A stretch of 64,000 nt of DNA from an uncultured Xylophilus sp. (GTDB lineage: Bacteria; Pseudomonadota; Gammaproteobacteria; Burkholderiales; Burkholderiaceae_C): positions 62,001 through 126,000 of the forward strand of contig CAJYQL010000025.1 in NCBI GenBank assembly GCA_913776965.1, given 5' to 3'. The position numbers and the translations under genes were made by a program. The notes beneath the pieces are model-generated. The model was not told the DNA's origin. It worked only from the letters and a program-made list of their open reading frames with translations, and did no database searches. This document shows, in pieces, positions 47,330 through 55,454 of the stretch; within the stretch, counting starts at the first letter, position 1; each line of letters begins with the position of its first letter.

Positions 47330-48076
47330 ATGCCCAAGACCCGGTACTCATTCACTCTGCGAATCCCAAATCGCAAGGCGAGTGGCGTCCCCATGAGTCG
47401 GATCGGTGAGTACATCACTGAATTTGCGGAGCTGCTCGGCGACGAGAACAAGCCTCGGTTCAAGGGCATCAGGAATCTGAGCGTTGGGTACGGCGCTGCG
47501 GTGGCCCCCGAACGAGAGCATTACTCGCATGCCAGGATCGTGGAGGCGAAGTCGAAGCCCAGCAGCAGGCCCGGTAAGCACCTGGCGAAGCTCGAGCAAA
47601 TGATGGGAGAAGACGGCATCCCTAAAGCCGAGATTTTGGATGCGCGAGACAACGTAATCCACGTGATCTTCGGCATCAAGCCCGATGCCGACGAAGACAC
47701 TGAGCGCCTGTTCCAAGAGAGCAAGGTCGACGGCGTGGTGACGGGCTTGATCGGTGTCGATGACACCATGCACCTCCACATCCGGGACTTCTTCGATCGA
47801 GATCTGAAGCTGATCGTTAAAGACGACCAGCTCGCCCGTGACTTGCTCAAGCTTTTCAAGCTCGGAACTGTGCGATTAGTTGCCCGCGGCACTTGGATTC
47901 GCACCGAGAACGGATGGTCCCCGGAGGTCAACAAATGCGTCGTGCAGAGCTTTCAGCCGCTCGACGACACCCCATTCAGCACCATTCTTGAGCGCGTTGC
48001 GCGGATTCCAGGCAATGGCTGGAACGAACTTCAGGACCCTCTTGCCACATGGGACAACATTCGAGGCATCCACTGA
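47330..48076 (+). CDS. Hypothetical 248-residue protein of a PIN cassette
   Basis: Soluble, with segments such as RFKGIRNLSVGYGAAVAPE and LHIRDFFDRDLKLIVKDDQL. Its stop overlaps the PIN gene's ATG by one base (TGATG), so they are translated together. Family unknown. Confidence 0.65.
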   Translation: MPKTRYSFTLRIPNRKASGVPMSRIGEYITEFAELLGDENKPRFKGIRNLSVGYGAAVAPEREHYSHARIVEAKSKPSSRPGKHLAKLEQMMGEDGIPKAEILDARDNVIHVIFGIKPDADEDTERLFQESKVDGVVTGLIGVDDTMHLHIRDFFDRDLKLIVKDDQLARDLLKLFKLGTVRLVARGTWIRTENGWSPEVNKCVVQSFQPLDDTPFSTILERVARIPGNGWNELQDPLATWDNIRGIH

Positions 48077-48681
48077 TGAGTCCTCTGCCTCGTTGCATCG
48101 TCGTTGACTCCAACTTCATCATTTCGTACATCACGAAGAAAGACACGACCGCCAGCGACCGTGCCCGCATCGATCACTTCATTTCTGAGGTCGACAAGCT
48201 GAAGGTCAGAATTATCTTCCCGATGATCTCGATCAGCGAATTCCTCGTGAAGGCCGACGCCGCCAGCGTTGCGTTCCTCGAGGAGCTCGAGCGAAAGTCC
48301 ACGGTCTTCGTGGCCGACTTCGATCGCGGGGCAGCCCAGGAGCTGGCCAAGATGGAACGCGAAGCGCTGGCTGGACCCGGCGGCAAGCGTGCCGGCTCCG
48401 AAGAGCCGTACCAAAAAATTAAGGTCGACCGACAGATCGTGGCGATCGGTCTGGCGCACGGCGCCAAGATGATCATTTCGCGCGACGAAGGTGTTCGCAC
48501 GCAGGCGATCAGGTTGAGGCTCGAAGCCAAGCGCATCCAAGACCTCGAATTGCCCGAGAGCGCGAAGCAACTGACGCTGATTGCGCCGGTGTCCAAGGGG
48601 CGTCGGCTCAACTTCAGGCCAGCCCCACTGACCGTGGTCCCCACCCCGCCAGCGCCAGCGCAAGTCCCGAAAACGGACTGA
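48076..48681 (+). CDS. PIN-domain protein, probable ribonuclease toxin
   Basis: 201 residues. Catalytic acidic residues fit a PIN fold: Asp11 in VVDSNFII, Glu in SISEFLVKAD, Asp in VDRQIVAIGL and ISRDEGV. A C-terminal proline-rich tail extends beyond the usual 130-150 residues. Probably cleaves RNA. Eight bases before a VbhA-like gene. Confidence 0.75.
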   Translation: MSPLPRCIVVDSNFIISYITKKDTTASDRARIDHFISEVDKLKVRIIFPMISISEFLVKADAASVAFLEELERKSTVFVADFDRGAAQELAKMEREALAGPGGKRAGSEEPYQKIKVDRQIVAIGLAHGAKMIISRDEGVRTQAIRLRLEAKRIQDLELPESAKQLTLIAPVSKGRRLNFRPAPLTVVPTPPAPAQVPKTD

Positions 48682-48688
48682 TCTGCGC

Positions 48689-48889
48689 ATGCGGACCGGC
48701 ACGATCTCCGAAGCCGAAAAAGCACGCCGTCGCAAGGCAGTCGACGTCGCTCGCGGCAACATCGGCCTCTCCGGTTTCAAAATCTCCGAAGCGCATGAAG
48801 CGCACGCGCAACGCTACGTCGACGGGGAAATCGACCTGGCCGAGTTTCTCAAGCCCGGCCTGCCATCCTCTCCAGCGAAGCGAACCTGA
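48689..48889 (+). CDS. VbhA-like small protein
   Basis: 66 residues with the pattern ARGNIGLSGFKISEAHEAHAQRYVDGEI typical of VbhA-type antitoxins (quoted in part), which normally inhibit Fic toxins. No Fic gene is near; the PIN gene is the obvious partner. The last 41 bases overlap the convergent gene at 48849. Confidence 0.65.
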   Translation: MRTGTISEAEKARRRKAVDVARGNIGLSGFKISEAHEAHAQRYVDGEIDLAEFLKPGLPSSPAKRT

Positions 48890-49085
48890 TGGCCAATCGG
48901 TCGATGCACCCGATCCGCACCGTCCGCTGATCGATCGCCGGCTTCGGGGCGGAGATCCATTCCACAGGCAGCCTGGCGGCTTCGAGCCTTTCCGTTTCCG
49001 TGGGTTTGCGCGGCTGAGCCCAAGCGTGCCCGGCCTCAAGGAACGCAGTGTGGGCTTCCGCCACCTCAGATTCGAAGTCGTTCAC
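48849..49085 (-). CDS. Last small gene of the leftward operon
   Basis: 78 residues from GTG 49085, overlapping the upstream stop (GTGA). Charged, helical, unknown family. Converges with and overlaps the VbhA-like gene. Confidence 0.6.
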   Translation of the reverse strand: MNDFESEVAEAHTAFLEAGHAWAQPRKPTETERLEAARLPVEWISAPKPAIDQRTVRIGCIDRLAIRFASLERMAGRA

Positions 49086-49492
49086 TCCCCGGCCTCGATT
49101 TGTTCCAGGATGTCGCGCGCTTTGGAGCCGGTGGCGCGGGTCATCAGGTTGTGTTGGCCGGTGTCCGTGAGGCACCACCGAGACTCAAGAGTGGGAGGCC
49201 CCCTTTTCTTCGTCGGCAAGCGCTGCACCCGAAAAGTTTTGAGCAGTCCCTTATCACCGATGCGGGAAAACGCCATCTCGGCAATGTGATGGTGAGCGAA
49301 GTTGAAGGCTTTGCGGCCTGGGTAAAGAACCTTCAACAGGTCCTGAGCGCTTGCTTCCCCATCCGTGGCGCTCTGGACGATCAGCAGGACTTCGTGCTCG
49401 GACAGGCGCCGAGAATCGAACTCGCGCTGAGCCTTAGCTTTGTCCGAGTAGTACCGAGCGACTGAGATGGGGTTTTCGTGGTTCAAGATCAT
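49082..49492 (-). CDS. Winged-helix-like protein, operon paralogue family member
   Basis: 136 residues. The end WCLTDTGQHNLMTRATGSKARDILEQIEAGE (quoted for comparison in part) matches the C-terminal signature LTDAGR...TG-KA--ILDEIEAEM of three other genes in this operon. The LTD-G-H/R pattern is common in winged HTH domains. Confidence 0.65.
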   Translation of the reverse strand: MILNHENPISVARYYSDKAKAQREFDSRRLSEHEVLLIVQSATDGEASAQDLLKVLYPGRKAFNFAHHHIAEMAFSRIGDKGLLKTFRVQRLPTKKRGPPTLESRWCLTDTGQHNLMTRATGSKARDILEQIEAGE

Positions 49493-49547
49493 CTCCGCTG
49501 TTCAACGAAGTATGCCGGGAGCCCCGCCAACGTTGATTCGAAGTCGT

Positions 49548-49802
49548 TCATACGATCGAGTATTCGAAGATCTTGACAACGTCGATTTCGACGGACTTGG
49601 CAACCTCGTCAGGCCGCTGAAAGCCCCATCCGGGGATTTCGAGGCACAGATCTCCCGGTGTCTTTGGCTCAAGAGGGGCCAGCGCCTTGGTCAATTCGGG
49701 TGCGTTGATCTCGATGCATCCGCCCAATTCGAGATCAAACATCACCACGGGAAGCTCAGGGTCGTAGGCCTTGAGCGCTTTGATCAGTTCGCGGACTTTC
49801 AT
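49548..49802 (-). CDS. Small phage-type hypothetical protein
   Basis: 84 residues beginning MKVRELIKALKAYDPELPVVM, a start seen in many small phage proteins. GGGGAATGA precedes ATG 49802. An in-frame ATG at 49904 overlapping the rusA stop would give 118 residues. Confidence 0.6.
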   Translation of the reverse strand: MKVRELIKALKAYDPELPVVMFDLELGGCIEINAPELTKALAPLEPKTPGDLCLEIPGWGFQRPDEVAKSVEIDVVKIFEYSIV

Positions 49803-49900
49803 TTCATTCCCCATTCCGAAGTCGATACATTTCCGCGGGTGAAGGCTTGATGCCCTTCTTGGCGCGCCAGCGTCGGAAGCAGCCAACTTCTCGGGATTCA

Positions 49901-50280
49901 TCATTGGACGTCTTTCAGCGAGGAAACGGTGATCACCAAAGCGCCGCCAGGAACCGGCTCGCCGTATGCCATCGCGATCGAACGGGTCTGGGCGTCGTCG
50001 GTGAACGCGATGCCGATGAGGCTGTCCTCCGCCACTTTGAGCGAGTTGGACAGGTCGATGCACCGCGGGCGCTTGCCGGTGGCCTTCTTGGTCTTCTTCG
50101 CGTGCAGAACCACCTCCAGGCGCACATCGCCTTCGATGGGGTGATGCCTGCATCAAGCGCCAGCTGGGCTGCCAGGGCCTTGTATTCGCGGCCTTTGGCC
50201 GAGAGCACCGGGCGGCCGGGAAAGTGGCGCCACATCACGTTTGTGCTCACGGGGTACGGAAGGGTCAAGGTGTAGCTCAC
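49901..50280 (-). pseudogene. rusA: RusA-like Holliday junction resolvase, frameshifted
   Basis: N-terminal part from ATG 50280 (PYPVSTNVMWRHFPGRPVLS) and C-terminal part (RLEVVLHAKK, CIDLSNSLKVAEDSL) are in different frames. One extra C in the CCCC run near 50137 would join them at the expected place. RusA resolves branched DNA in phages and elements. Confidence 0.78.
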
Positions 50281-50288
50281 GATGATCC

Positions 50289-50609
50289 TCAGAACGACCG
50301 CACGCGGCCGAGGTACAGCGCGTTCTGGAGATAGGTCTTGGTGGACCGACCCGGCGCGTGGAACTCAAAGCGCTGACCGTGTCGCGTCCAGTACAGGTGC
50401 CAGCGACCGTGACGGTTGCGCATCCGGCAAACCTTCGTGTGGCGAGGGTCGACAGCCCATGCCAGCACTGAGCACACCAGGCAGTTACCGGGCAGCGTCA
50501 GGGCCTGGGGCCCGACAGCGCGCCTGAAGCCGCTGTAGGCCTCCTGGGCGGCAACGATGAACCCAATCTCGAGGCCGACCAGCAAGATGGCCATCAGAAG
50601 CGCGCTCAT
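50289..50609 (-). CDS. Small protein with N-terminal membrane segment
   Basis: 106 residues; hydrophobic LLMAILLVGLEIGFIVAA near the start, then a basic region with a CLVC pair. Overlaps the gene upstream by four bases. Confidence 0.6.
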   Translation of the reverse strand: MSALLMAILLVGLEIGFIVAAQEAYSGFRRAVGPQALTLPGNCLVCSVLAWAVDPRHTKVCRMRNRHGRWHLYWTRHGQRFEFHAPGRSTKTYLQNALYLGRVRSF

Positions 50610-51139
50610 CGAGCACTGCCCCTCTTGAAAAACGGCAGCGGCTTGACTTCGAACACGTCACTGTCGTGATGCGCACGCGCTTCCGCGAACGTGAGGCACG
50701 CGGCTTCAGCTTCGGCCTCGGACTCGAACACCGCCAACGGAATTTCGAATTCGTGACACTCTTCGTCGTCGCAGACACCGCGCTTCTTCGTCACCGCAAA
50801 CAGGTTCGTCGACGTTGCCAGCAGATCCGTGAGCGTGATGTCTGCGGCGTCGTAAATGCGTTCCTGCTCTTCCTTGAGCTGGCGCTGGTGCTCGACCTCG
50901 GCCTCGTGCTGGCGGATCTCCTCGTCGGTGGCCTGCACCCACCCACGGGGGTGGTAGTAGCGCTCCATCGAAAGGTAGCCGGTCTTCACTGTCTGTGGAT
51001 CTGACACTGGCGTGATCTCCGAACAGCAGTAGATCCGCTGGTCTTCGAAGCGGATGGTCGTCGTCTCGATGCCGGTGGCGTCATCGATCTGCCGGCCCAC
51101 CCGGACAGGCTTGTAGTGCTTTCCCATGTCGTCGTTCAC
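50606..51139 (-). CDS. Hypothetical operon protein
   Basis: 177 residues from GTG 51139 (GTGA overlap with the upstream stop). Middle part is strongly charged and helical (EEIRQHEAEVEHQRQLKEEQ). Two Cys pairs. No family recognised. Confidence 0.6.
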   Translation of the reverse strand: MNDDMGKHYKPVRVGRQIDDATGIETTTIRFEDQRIYCCSEITPVSDPQTVKTGYLSMERYYHPRGWVQATDEEIRQHEAEVEHQRQLKEEQERIYDAADITLTDLLATSTNLFAVTKKRGVCDDEECHEFEIPLAVFESEAEAEAACLTFAEARAHHDSDVFEVKPLPFFKRGSAR

Positions 51140-51564
51140 GCTGCACCGCCTTTCCGCTTCCGAAGCCACGGCTTCGCAGTCACCCACGACCGCGGGTCCT
51201 TCACGCCACCACGCTCGCCAAAGATCTCTTGCTGAAGGGTCACCTCCAGCCCCGAGGACATGACTGCGCGATCGAAGTGCGGTGACGCGAAGAACTGATC
51301 ACACACCTTGCGCATCAGGAAATGCAGCGTGGCCCTGCACAGGCGGGTGTGTCGCTCCTCTTCCGTCAGCGAAACCTTTCCCGAAATCGAAGAAATCTCG
51401 ATGGCGCAATTCGCAAAATCGGCGCCGATGAGGGTCTCGACTTCGTCAAGGGGGAGTCCCTCTGCGAATGCGAAGATCTCTTCGCCTTCGTGGAAAACAC
51501 GCGTGATCAGGTGCTGCGCGAACATGTCGGGCATGGCGGAGCCCTGTTTGATGATGAGGTTCAT
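51136..51564 (-). CDS. Hypothetical operon protein
   Basis: 142 residues from ATG 51564 (ATGA overlap). Starts MNLIIKQGSAMPDMFAQHL. Soluble, unknown. Confidence 0.6.
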   Translation of the reverse strand: MNLIIKQGSAMPDMFAQHLITRVFHEGEEIFAFAEGLPLDEVETLIGADFANCAIEISSISGKVSLTEEERHTRLCRATLHFLMRKVCDQFFASPHFDRAVMSSGLEVTLQQEIFGERGGVKDPRSWVTAKPWLRKRKGGAA

Positions 51565-51827
51565 GCCGTGCCACCCTTCCGATCGATCGGCATCCAACAG
51601 AACACGCTCGCAATGCTAGGGTTGCCCGTTGTCCGGCCGCCCTTCGAGCGACGCTTTGGCCGACGGACCTGCTTCGGTGCGACGCGGACCAGTTGGCGGC
51701 TTGAGACGAACACATCGAAGTCGAAGTCGAGGGTCCCAACACCGCGGGGAACTTCAACATCAAGATGCAGGATGGGCATGCCTGCTGGCGCATCGAACCT
51801 CATGAACTCACGCTTTTCGTTGTTCAT
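51561..51827 (-). CDS. Hypothetical operon protein
   Basis: 88 residues from ATG 51827, overlapping both neighbours by four bases. Basic C-terminal half (RRPKRRSKGGR) could bind nucleic acid. Unknown. Confidence 0.6.
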   Translation of the reverse strand: MNNEKREFMRFDAPAGMPILHLDVEVPRGVGTLDFDFDVFVSSRQLVRVAPKQVRRPKRRSKGGRTTGNPSIASVFCWMPIDRKGGTA

Positions 51828-52006
51828 GCTTGGCCTGCCGTTTCTGCGAACACTGCGATCGCGCGATTGGCAACGTCGTCGCACGCGGCCTCGGCTTCAT
51901 CCAATCGCACGAGCGGAATGGGCCGAGCACCACAGTTGCAGGGCCAGTGGTCCCAAGCAGGGCAGCCGGTGGTGTGCTGCGCTGGGAGATGAGCGACTAC
52001 CTTCAT
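51824..52006 (-). CDS. 60-residue Cys-containing protein
   Basis: Starts ATG 52006; contains C-PAWDHWPCNCG, a possible small metal site, then an acidic helix. Overlaps both neighbours by four bases. Confidence 0.6.
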   Translation of the reverse strand: MKVVAHLPAQHTTGCPAWDHWPCNCGARPIPLVRLDEAEAACDDVANRAIAVFAETAGQA

Positions 52007-52386
52007 GCTTGGCCTGCCATTTCTGCTTCGATTTCGTCGAGGGTTTCGCGAGCGGATTTGCCGGTGACGGAGGTCGTTGCGATGTGCCGGCCGGCGTCAG
52101 TGAGTCGGTAGCCCGGGACAAGTCCAGCGAGCTCTCCGTAATGCCCGTGGTGCTCAAAAATGCAGCTGACGATGAGGCCCTCGTCCCTGGCCCGCGCCAT
52201 CGCGTGCAAAACGACTTTTCCAGCATGGCCATGGAAGGCGTTTCCGCATTCGCGAAGACTTATGAAGTTGAGATCGGCCTCGTGAAACCGGTTGCAGATC
52301 TCAAGATTGGTGATCTGCTTGGACAGCTCGATCCGTTCCAGGTCGATTGCAATAATTCGGTTGGCGCGCCATTGCTTGCGGTTCAT
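52003..52386 (-). CDS. Winged-helix-like paralogue 2
   Basis: 127 residues ending YRLTDAGRHIATTSVTGKSA...EIEAEMAGQA. The C-terminal signature is shared with 49082, 52383 and 52667. Sits in tandem with the next two paralogues. Confidence 0.65.
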   Translation of the reverse strand: MNRKQWRANRIIAIDLERIELSKQITNLEICNRFHEADLNFISLRECGNAFHGHAGKVVLHAMARARDEGLIVSCIFEHHGHYGELAGLVPGYRLTDAGRHIATTSVTGKSARETLDEIEAEMAGQA

Positions 52387-52670
52387 GCGTCACCCGCCAT
52401 TTCTGCTTCGATCTCGTCAAGGATCGAGTGCGCCTTGGGGCCTGTCATGGCGGTCTGGAGATAGAAACGACCAGCCTCGGTCAGGCGGAAATAGTGGTGC
52501 GCCTGGAGGATTCGGAAGCCTTCGATCAGGCCTTCATCGACCGCGTCTTGAAGAATCACAGCTTTTGCGCGCTGGGAGATGCTTCGGAAGCGCGGGTTCG
52601 CAGTGATGCCTTTTAGGCCAGCCTCACCGGCGGCTTCGACCTCTTGGCAGATTTGGAGGCGCTGGTTCAT
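52383..52670 (-). CDS. Winged-helix-like paralogue 3
   Basis: 95 residues, shorter N terminus, ending FRLTEAGRFYLQTAMTGPKA...EIEAEMAGDA. ATGA overlaps on both sides. Confidence 0.65.
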   Translation of the reverse strand: MNQRLQICQEVEAAGEAGLKGITANPRFRSISQRAKAVILQDAVDEGLIEGFRILQAHHYFRLTEAGRFYLQTAMTGPKAHSILDEIEAEMAGDA

Positions 52671-53047
52671 GCCGCACCCGCCATTTCTGCTTCGATGTCG
52701 GCCAGGATCGAGTGCGCCTTGGGACCGGTGTCGAACGTTCGGAGGATGAAGCGGCCGGCGTCTGTGAGCTCGTAGGCGTGCTGATACGACTCGTCGGGCA
52801 CGTTCTCACCCGGATCGCGGATCAGGCCCTTGGTCACAGCCATGCCAATCGCCACATAAACCACGCTCAGGTCGATGACCGTCTGAGGTGGCTTGTTGCG
52901 AATCAGCCCGGCCAGATCATCAAACCGGACCACGTCCTGGCCGCTGGCCTCGATCGCTTTGCAGATCTGCAGGCCGGTGATCTTGAGAGCCTCGAGCGCG
53001 ACTTTCAGGGTGCGCTGATCGCGCTTTGAGAGGGTCGTGGTGCTCAT
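52667..53047 (-). CDS. Winged-helix-like paralogue 4
   Basis: 126 residues from ATG 53047, ending YELTDAGRFILRTFDTGPKA...EIEAEMAGAA. The N-terminal half contains a possible HTH (LTDLAGLIRNKPP-type region). Overlaps both neighbours. Confidence 0.65.
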   Translation of the reverse strand: MSTTTLSKRDQRTLKVALEALKITGLQICKAIEASGQDVVRFDDLAGLIRNKPPQTVIDLSVVYVAIGMAVTKGLIRDPGENVPDESYQHAYELTDAGRFILRTFDTGPKAHSILADIEAEMAGAA

Positions 53048-53463
53048 TTGAACTCTCCTGCAGCCTGGCGGCGAATCCAGACGCACTGTTCGACGAACAA
53101 CTGCAAGAACGCGTTCTGCGCGTCCGCCTCGGCCATGGACCAGAGTTCGTTCAGCTTGTCGAGCCGCGGGTGCTGGCGGCGGTTGCTTGCGTCCCACAAG
53201 AACAGGACGAAGGCCGCGCGCATGGCCTCGAGGCTCAGGCGCTCAGGGTTCTTGGTGAAGTACGCGATCACGATCGCGGAAAAGTCGCGCTCGGGGAGCG
53301 GGTTGATGAAGTCGTCAGTGCCGGCGTGCTGGTAGACAGCGTTGGCAACGACAAGGTCGCCCATGGAGATCGGCGGCGTGGCGTCAGGGAACACGACGCC
53401 AGCGGCCAGGCACGTGCGGACGAGCGACGAGTGGCTCAGGGGGATGCTGGTGAGGAAGCTCAT
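53044..53463 (-). CDS. Hypothetical operon protein
   Basis: 139 residues, soluble, Trp/Phe-rich C-terminal half (FLQLFVEQCVWIRRQ). ATGA overlaps at both ends. Confidence 0.6.
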   Translation of the reverse strand: MSFLTSIPLSHSSLVRTCLAAGVVFPDATPPISMGDLVVANAVYQHAGTDDFINPLPERDFSAIVIAYFTKNPERLSLEAMRAAFVLFLWDASNRRQHPRLDKLNELWSMAEADAQNAFLQLFVEQCVWIRRQAAGEFK

Positions 53464-53903
53464 GCCGATGCTCCTTGGAGCTCAGCCACCACGGCCTGGA
53501 TGCGTTCGGCGTGAGCTTGCAGGAACACGGCCTTGCGGGACTCGTTGGCGCAGGCGTATTCGGTCTTGAAGTCACCGATCGCGTCTCGGAGCGCTTGGCC
53601 ACCGGGCACGATGTCGTATGCCTTTGCGGCGCCGGAGAGGACGTCAGCGTGGCCGGGGCTGTACTGGGTGGACAAGCTCAGGTCCAGAAGCCAGACGATC
53701 AACAGCGTGTCGATGCTGACCTTGTCGCCTCCGCGGAAAAACTCGGCGCCGAACTCGGCGAAGTCGTACTTGAACGCGTGGTCGTGGTCCGCGCGGGCGG
53801 AGAGGGCTCGGTGAGCGTGTTCGACGTTGTCGAAAGAGTCTTCCAGCGTGCAGAGCAGCGTGGGCAGGAATGGCTCGAATTGAATGTCAGCAAGTTGTTT
53901 CAT
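53460..53903 (-). CDS. First gene of the leftward operon, hypothetical
   Basis: 147 residues from ATG 53903 (MKQLADIQFEPFLP). An in-frame GTG at 53936 lies inside a ten-pair hairpin and is less likely. Soluble, acidic, unknown family. Preceded by the structured leader 53904-54036. Confidence 0.65.
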   Translation of the reverse strand: MKQLADIQFEPFLPTLLCTLEDSFDNVEHAHRALSARADHDHAFKYDFAEFGAEFFRGGDKVSIDTLLIVWLLDLSLSTQYSPGHADVLSGAAKAYDIVPGGQALRDAIGDFKTEYACANESRKAVFLQAHAERIQAVVAELQGASA

Positions 53904-54036
53904 TGGCGTCTCTTCGTAGATTTCGAAGTAGCCCACGGCGCGGATTCGCCGTGGGCAAGTCCAACTTTTCAGTTGGAGGACGCCTCCCCTTACTCGGGGC
54001 TTGCTGTCGTGCAGGTCTGTTTCCTGCCGATGACTC
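53904..54036 (-). ncRNA. Highly structured 5' leader of the operon
   Basis: About 130 bases between the AAGATACAATA promoter box and ATG 53903 can form six hairpins: 54011-54027 (GCAGG/CCTGC), 53986-53999 (CCCC/GGGG), 53975-53987 (GGAGG/CCTCC), 53961-53976 (CCAACT/AGTTGG, a GAAA loop on the RNA), 53931-53956 (ten pairs GCCCACGGCG/CGCCGTGGGC) and 53912-53928 (CTTCG/CGAAG) just before the ribosome site. Neighbouring stems overlap by two bases, so some are mutually exclusive, as in a switch. Class not recognised. Confidence 0.6.
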
Positions 54037-54048
54037 TATTGTATCTTA
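54037..54048 (-). promoter_or_regulatory. TAAGATACAATA box, promoter of the leftward operon
   Basis: Minus-strand copy of the shared box (AAGATACAATA, -10 TACAAT). No strong -35. It lies directly upstream of the structured leader. Confidence 0.65.
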
Positions 54049-54306
54049 TTGCAGATTTGTTTGTGCGGTCTTTTTGAGGGTGAGCCAAAAATAGTTTGCG
54101 TTGGCGTAGGTCAGCCTGAGCAATCAAAACTCCTGGTCGGAGCTCGACCAATCTAAAGTCTGAACTCAGGGGAACTGGCCACAGGCCCCATAAATCCCAT
54201 GCTTGGCGCTGTGGTTGGAACGGACGATGCGCAGAGGTCCACGCGCCTCAAGGCCGGGGAACATGTCCGCAATGCTCTGACGAGCTTGCCGCGGGTTCAG
54301 CTCGAG

Positions 54307-54564
54307 CTAGCCGCAGACCAGATCGAAAGGAAGCGGCGCTTCGCTCTCGTTGATCCAGTCCAAAGACTTGGCGTAGTACCTGGCGCCGGGCCCTCTGGCC
54401 AGGTCGTCGAGCGTTTGGGCGATCGAATCGAAAGCCAGCAAGAACGAGGTGAACTCGTGGAAATCGGTGACATCCACGCCGGGGAAGAATTCGGTGATGA
54501 GTGCCCTGATTGAGGGCTTCGACTTGAGGCGGCGGAACAGACCACCTGCCTCGGTTGGATTCAC
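54307..54564 (-). CDS. Hypothetical small protein
   Basis: 85 residues from GTG 54564, overlapping the upstream stop (GTGA). Acidic, helical (FTSFLLAFDSIAQTLDDLARG). Third gene of a short leftward unit 55401-54307. Confidence 0.6.
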   Translation of the reverse strand: MNPTEAGGLFRRLKSKPSIRALITEFFPGVDVTDFHEFTSFLLAFDSIAQTLDDLARGPGARYYAKSLDWINESEAPLPFDLVCG

Positions 54565-54926
54565 GGCGCAATCCCGCCCGTTGCTTTCCGCCAGCAATAA
54601 AGCTGAGGCGTGGTGATGCCGTACTTGGCGCAGATTTGGTCGGTGGTCAGCCTTTTGCGCACAACGCGGTGCACGCGCAAGATGCCTTCCAGCAGATCCT
54701 CGGAGACCACCGCTCGGCGATTCCAGTAGGTATCCGGGTTGACCCCGAAGCGAGCACAGATCGACCTGGTAGTGCTCTCGCGGATCTCGCGTTCCACAGA
54801 TTTGAAGACTGAGCATGGGATCGCCCTGGGTTGAGAGTCAATGCCGTGCCGAAGGCGCCAGCGGAGGTACCCAGAGCGGGAGACGCCTTGGGCTGGCGCA
54901 GCGATCGACGGCAGTTCGCCGCCCAC
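54561..54926 (-). CDS. HTH protein, possibly frameshifted at its N terminus
   Basis: 121 residues with two HTH-like segments (TRSICARFGVNPDTYWNRR and TTDQICAKYGITTPQLYCWRK). A second frame from GTG 55003, overlapping the upstream stop, encodes a protein-like start (KPMKDIEPVGFARRHADF) but leaves the good frame near 54926; one base would join them. So the true gene may run 55003-54561. Confidence 0.6.
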   Translation of the reverse strand: MGGELPSIAAPAQGVSRSGYLRWRLRHGIDSQPRAIPCSVFKSVEREIRESTTRSICARFGVNPDTYWNRRAVVSEDLLEGILRVHRVVRKRLTTDQICAKYGITTPQLYCWRKATGGIAP

Positions 54927-54999
54927 ACGCGCCGGTGGACGGCGACGAAGTCAGCATGGCGCCGCGCGAACCCGACTGGCTCGATGTCTTTCATCGGCT

Positions 55000-55401
55000 T
55001 CACGCGGCGGTGCCAAACATCGCCTTGATTTCCGCTTCAACGGTGCGCAGGCTTGTCCGAGGCGCCACCCTCCCGTTCTTGGCACACCACCGGCGGAGGT
55101 ATTGATAGCCGATGCCCTCAGCCTTTGAAACGACGGCAGCAACTTCACCGGCAAGAGCTCGTGAGTAGGCACGCTCTGCCGCAGCATCCCGTCCACCAAC
55201 AGGCTCGATGTTTGTTCGGCGAGGAGAAGGAAACCCGCGCTTCCTGTACATGAACTGAGCCGCGGCGAACGACACACCGACGTTCTCGCACGCGCTCTTC
55301 CAAGAGTCGCCGGCCAGCACACGCTCGTAAACGATGCGGTGCTTTTCATCACCAGGCTTCCAAGCAGCTGGCTGGCTTTCAGTTGTTTGTGCGGTCATCA
55401 T
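55000..55401 (-). CDS. HTH protein, candidate regulator
   Basis: 133 residues with HTH-like segments (KSACENVGVSFAAAQFMYRKRGF, then VSKAEGIGYQYLRRWCAKNG). First gene left of the repeat array; a candidate to bind those repeats. Confidence 0.65.
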   Translation of the reverse strand: MMTAQTTESQPAAWKPGDEKHRIVYERVLAGDSWKSACENVGVSFAAAQFMYRKRGFPSPRRTNIEPVGGRDAAAERAYSRALAGEVAAVVSKAEGIGYQYLRRWCAKNGRVAPRTSLRTVEAEIKAMFGTAA

Positions 55402-55454
55402 GCGGTCGCTCCTTGCGAGAGTGCAACTACAATTCTACCGTGCTGCCTGTTTTT

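Noticed and set aside
48049..48078. Nine-residue N-terminal extension of the PIN protein
   Set aside because: ATG 48076 overlaps the upstream stop in a coupled manner and places the first PIN aspartate at the usual distance.
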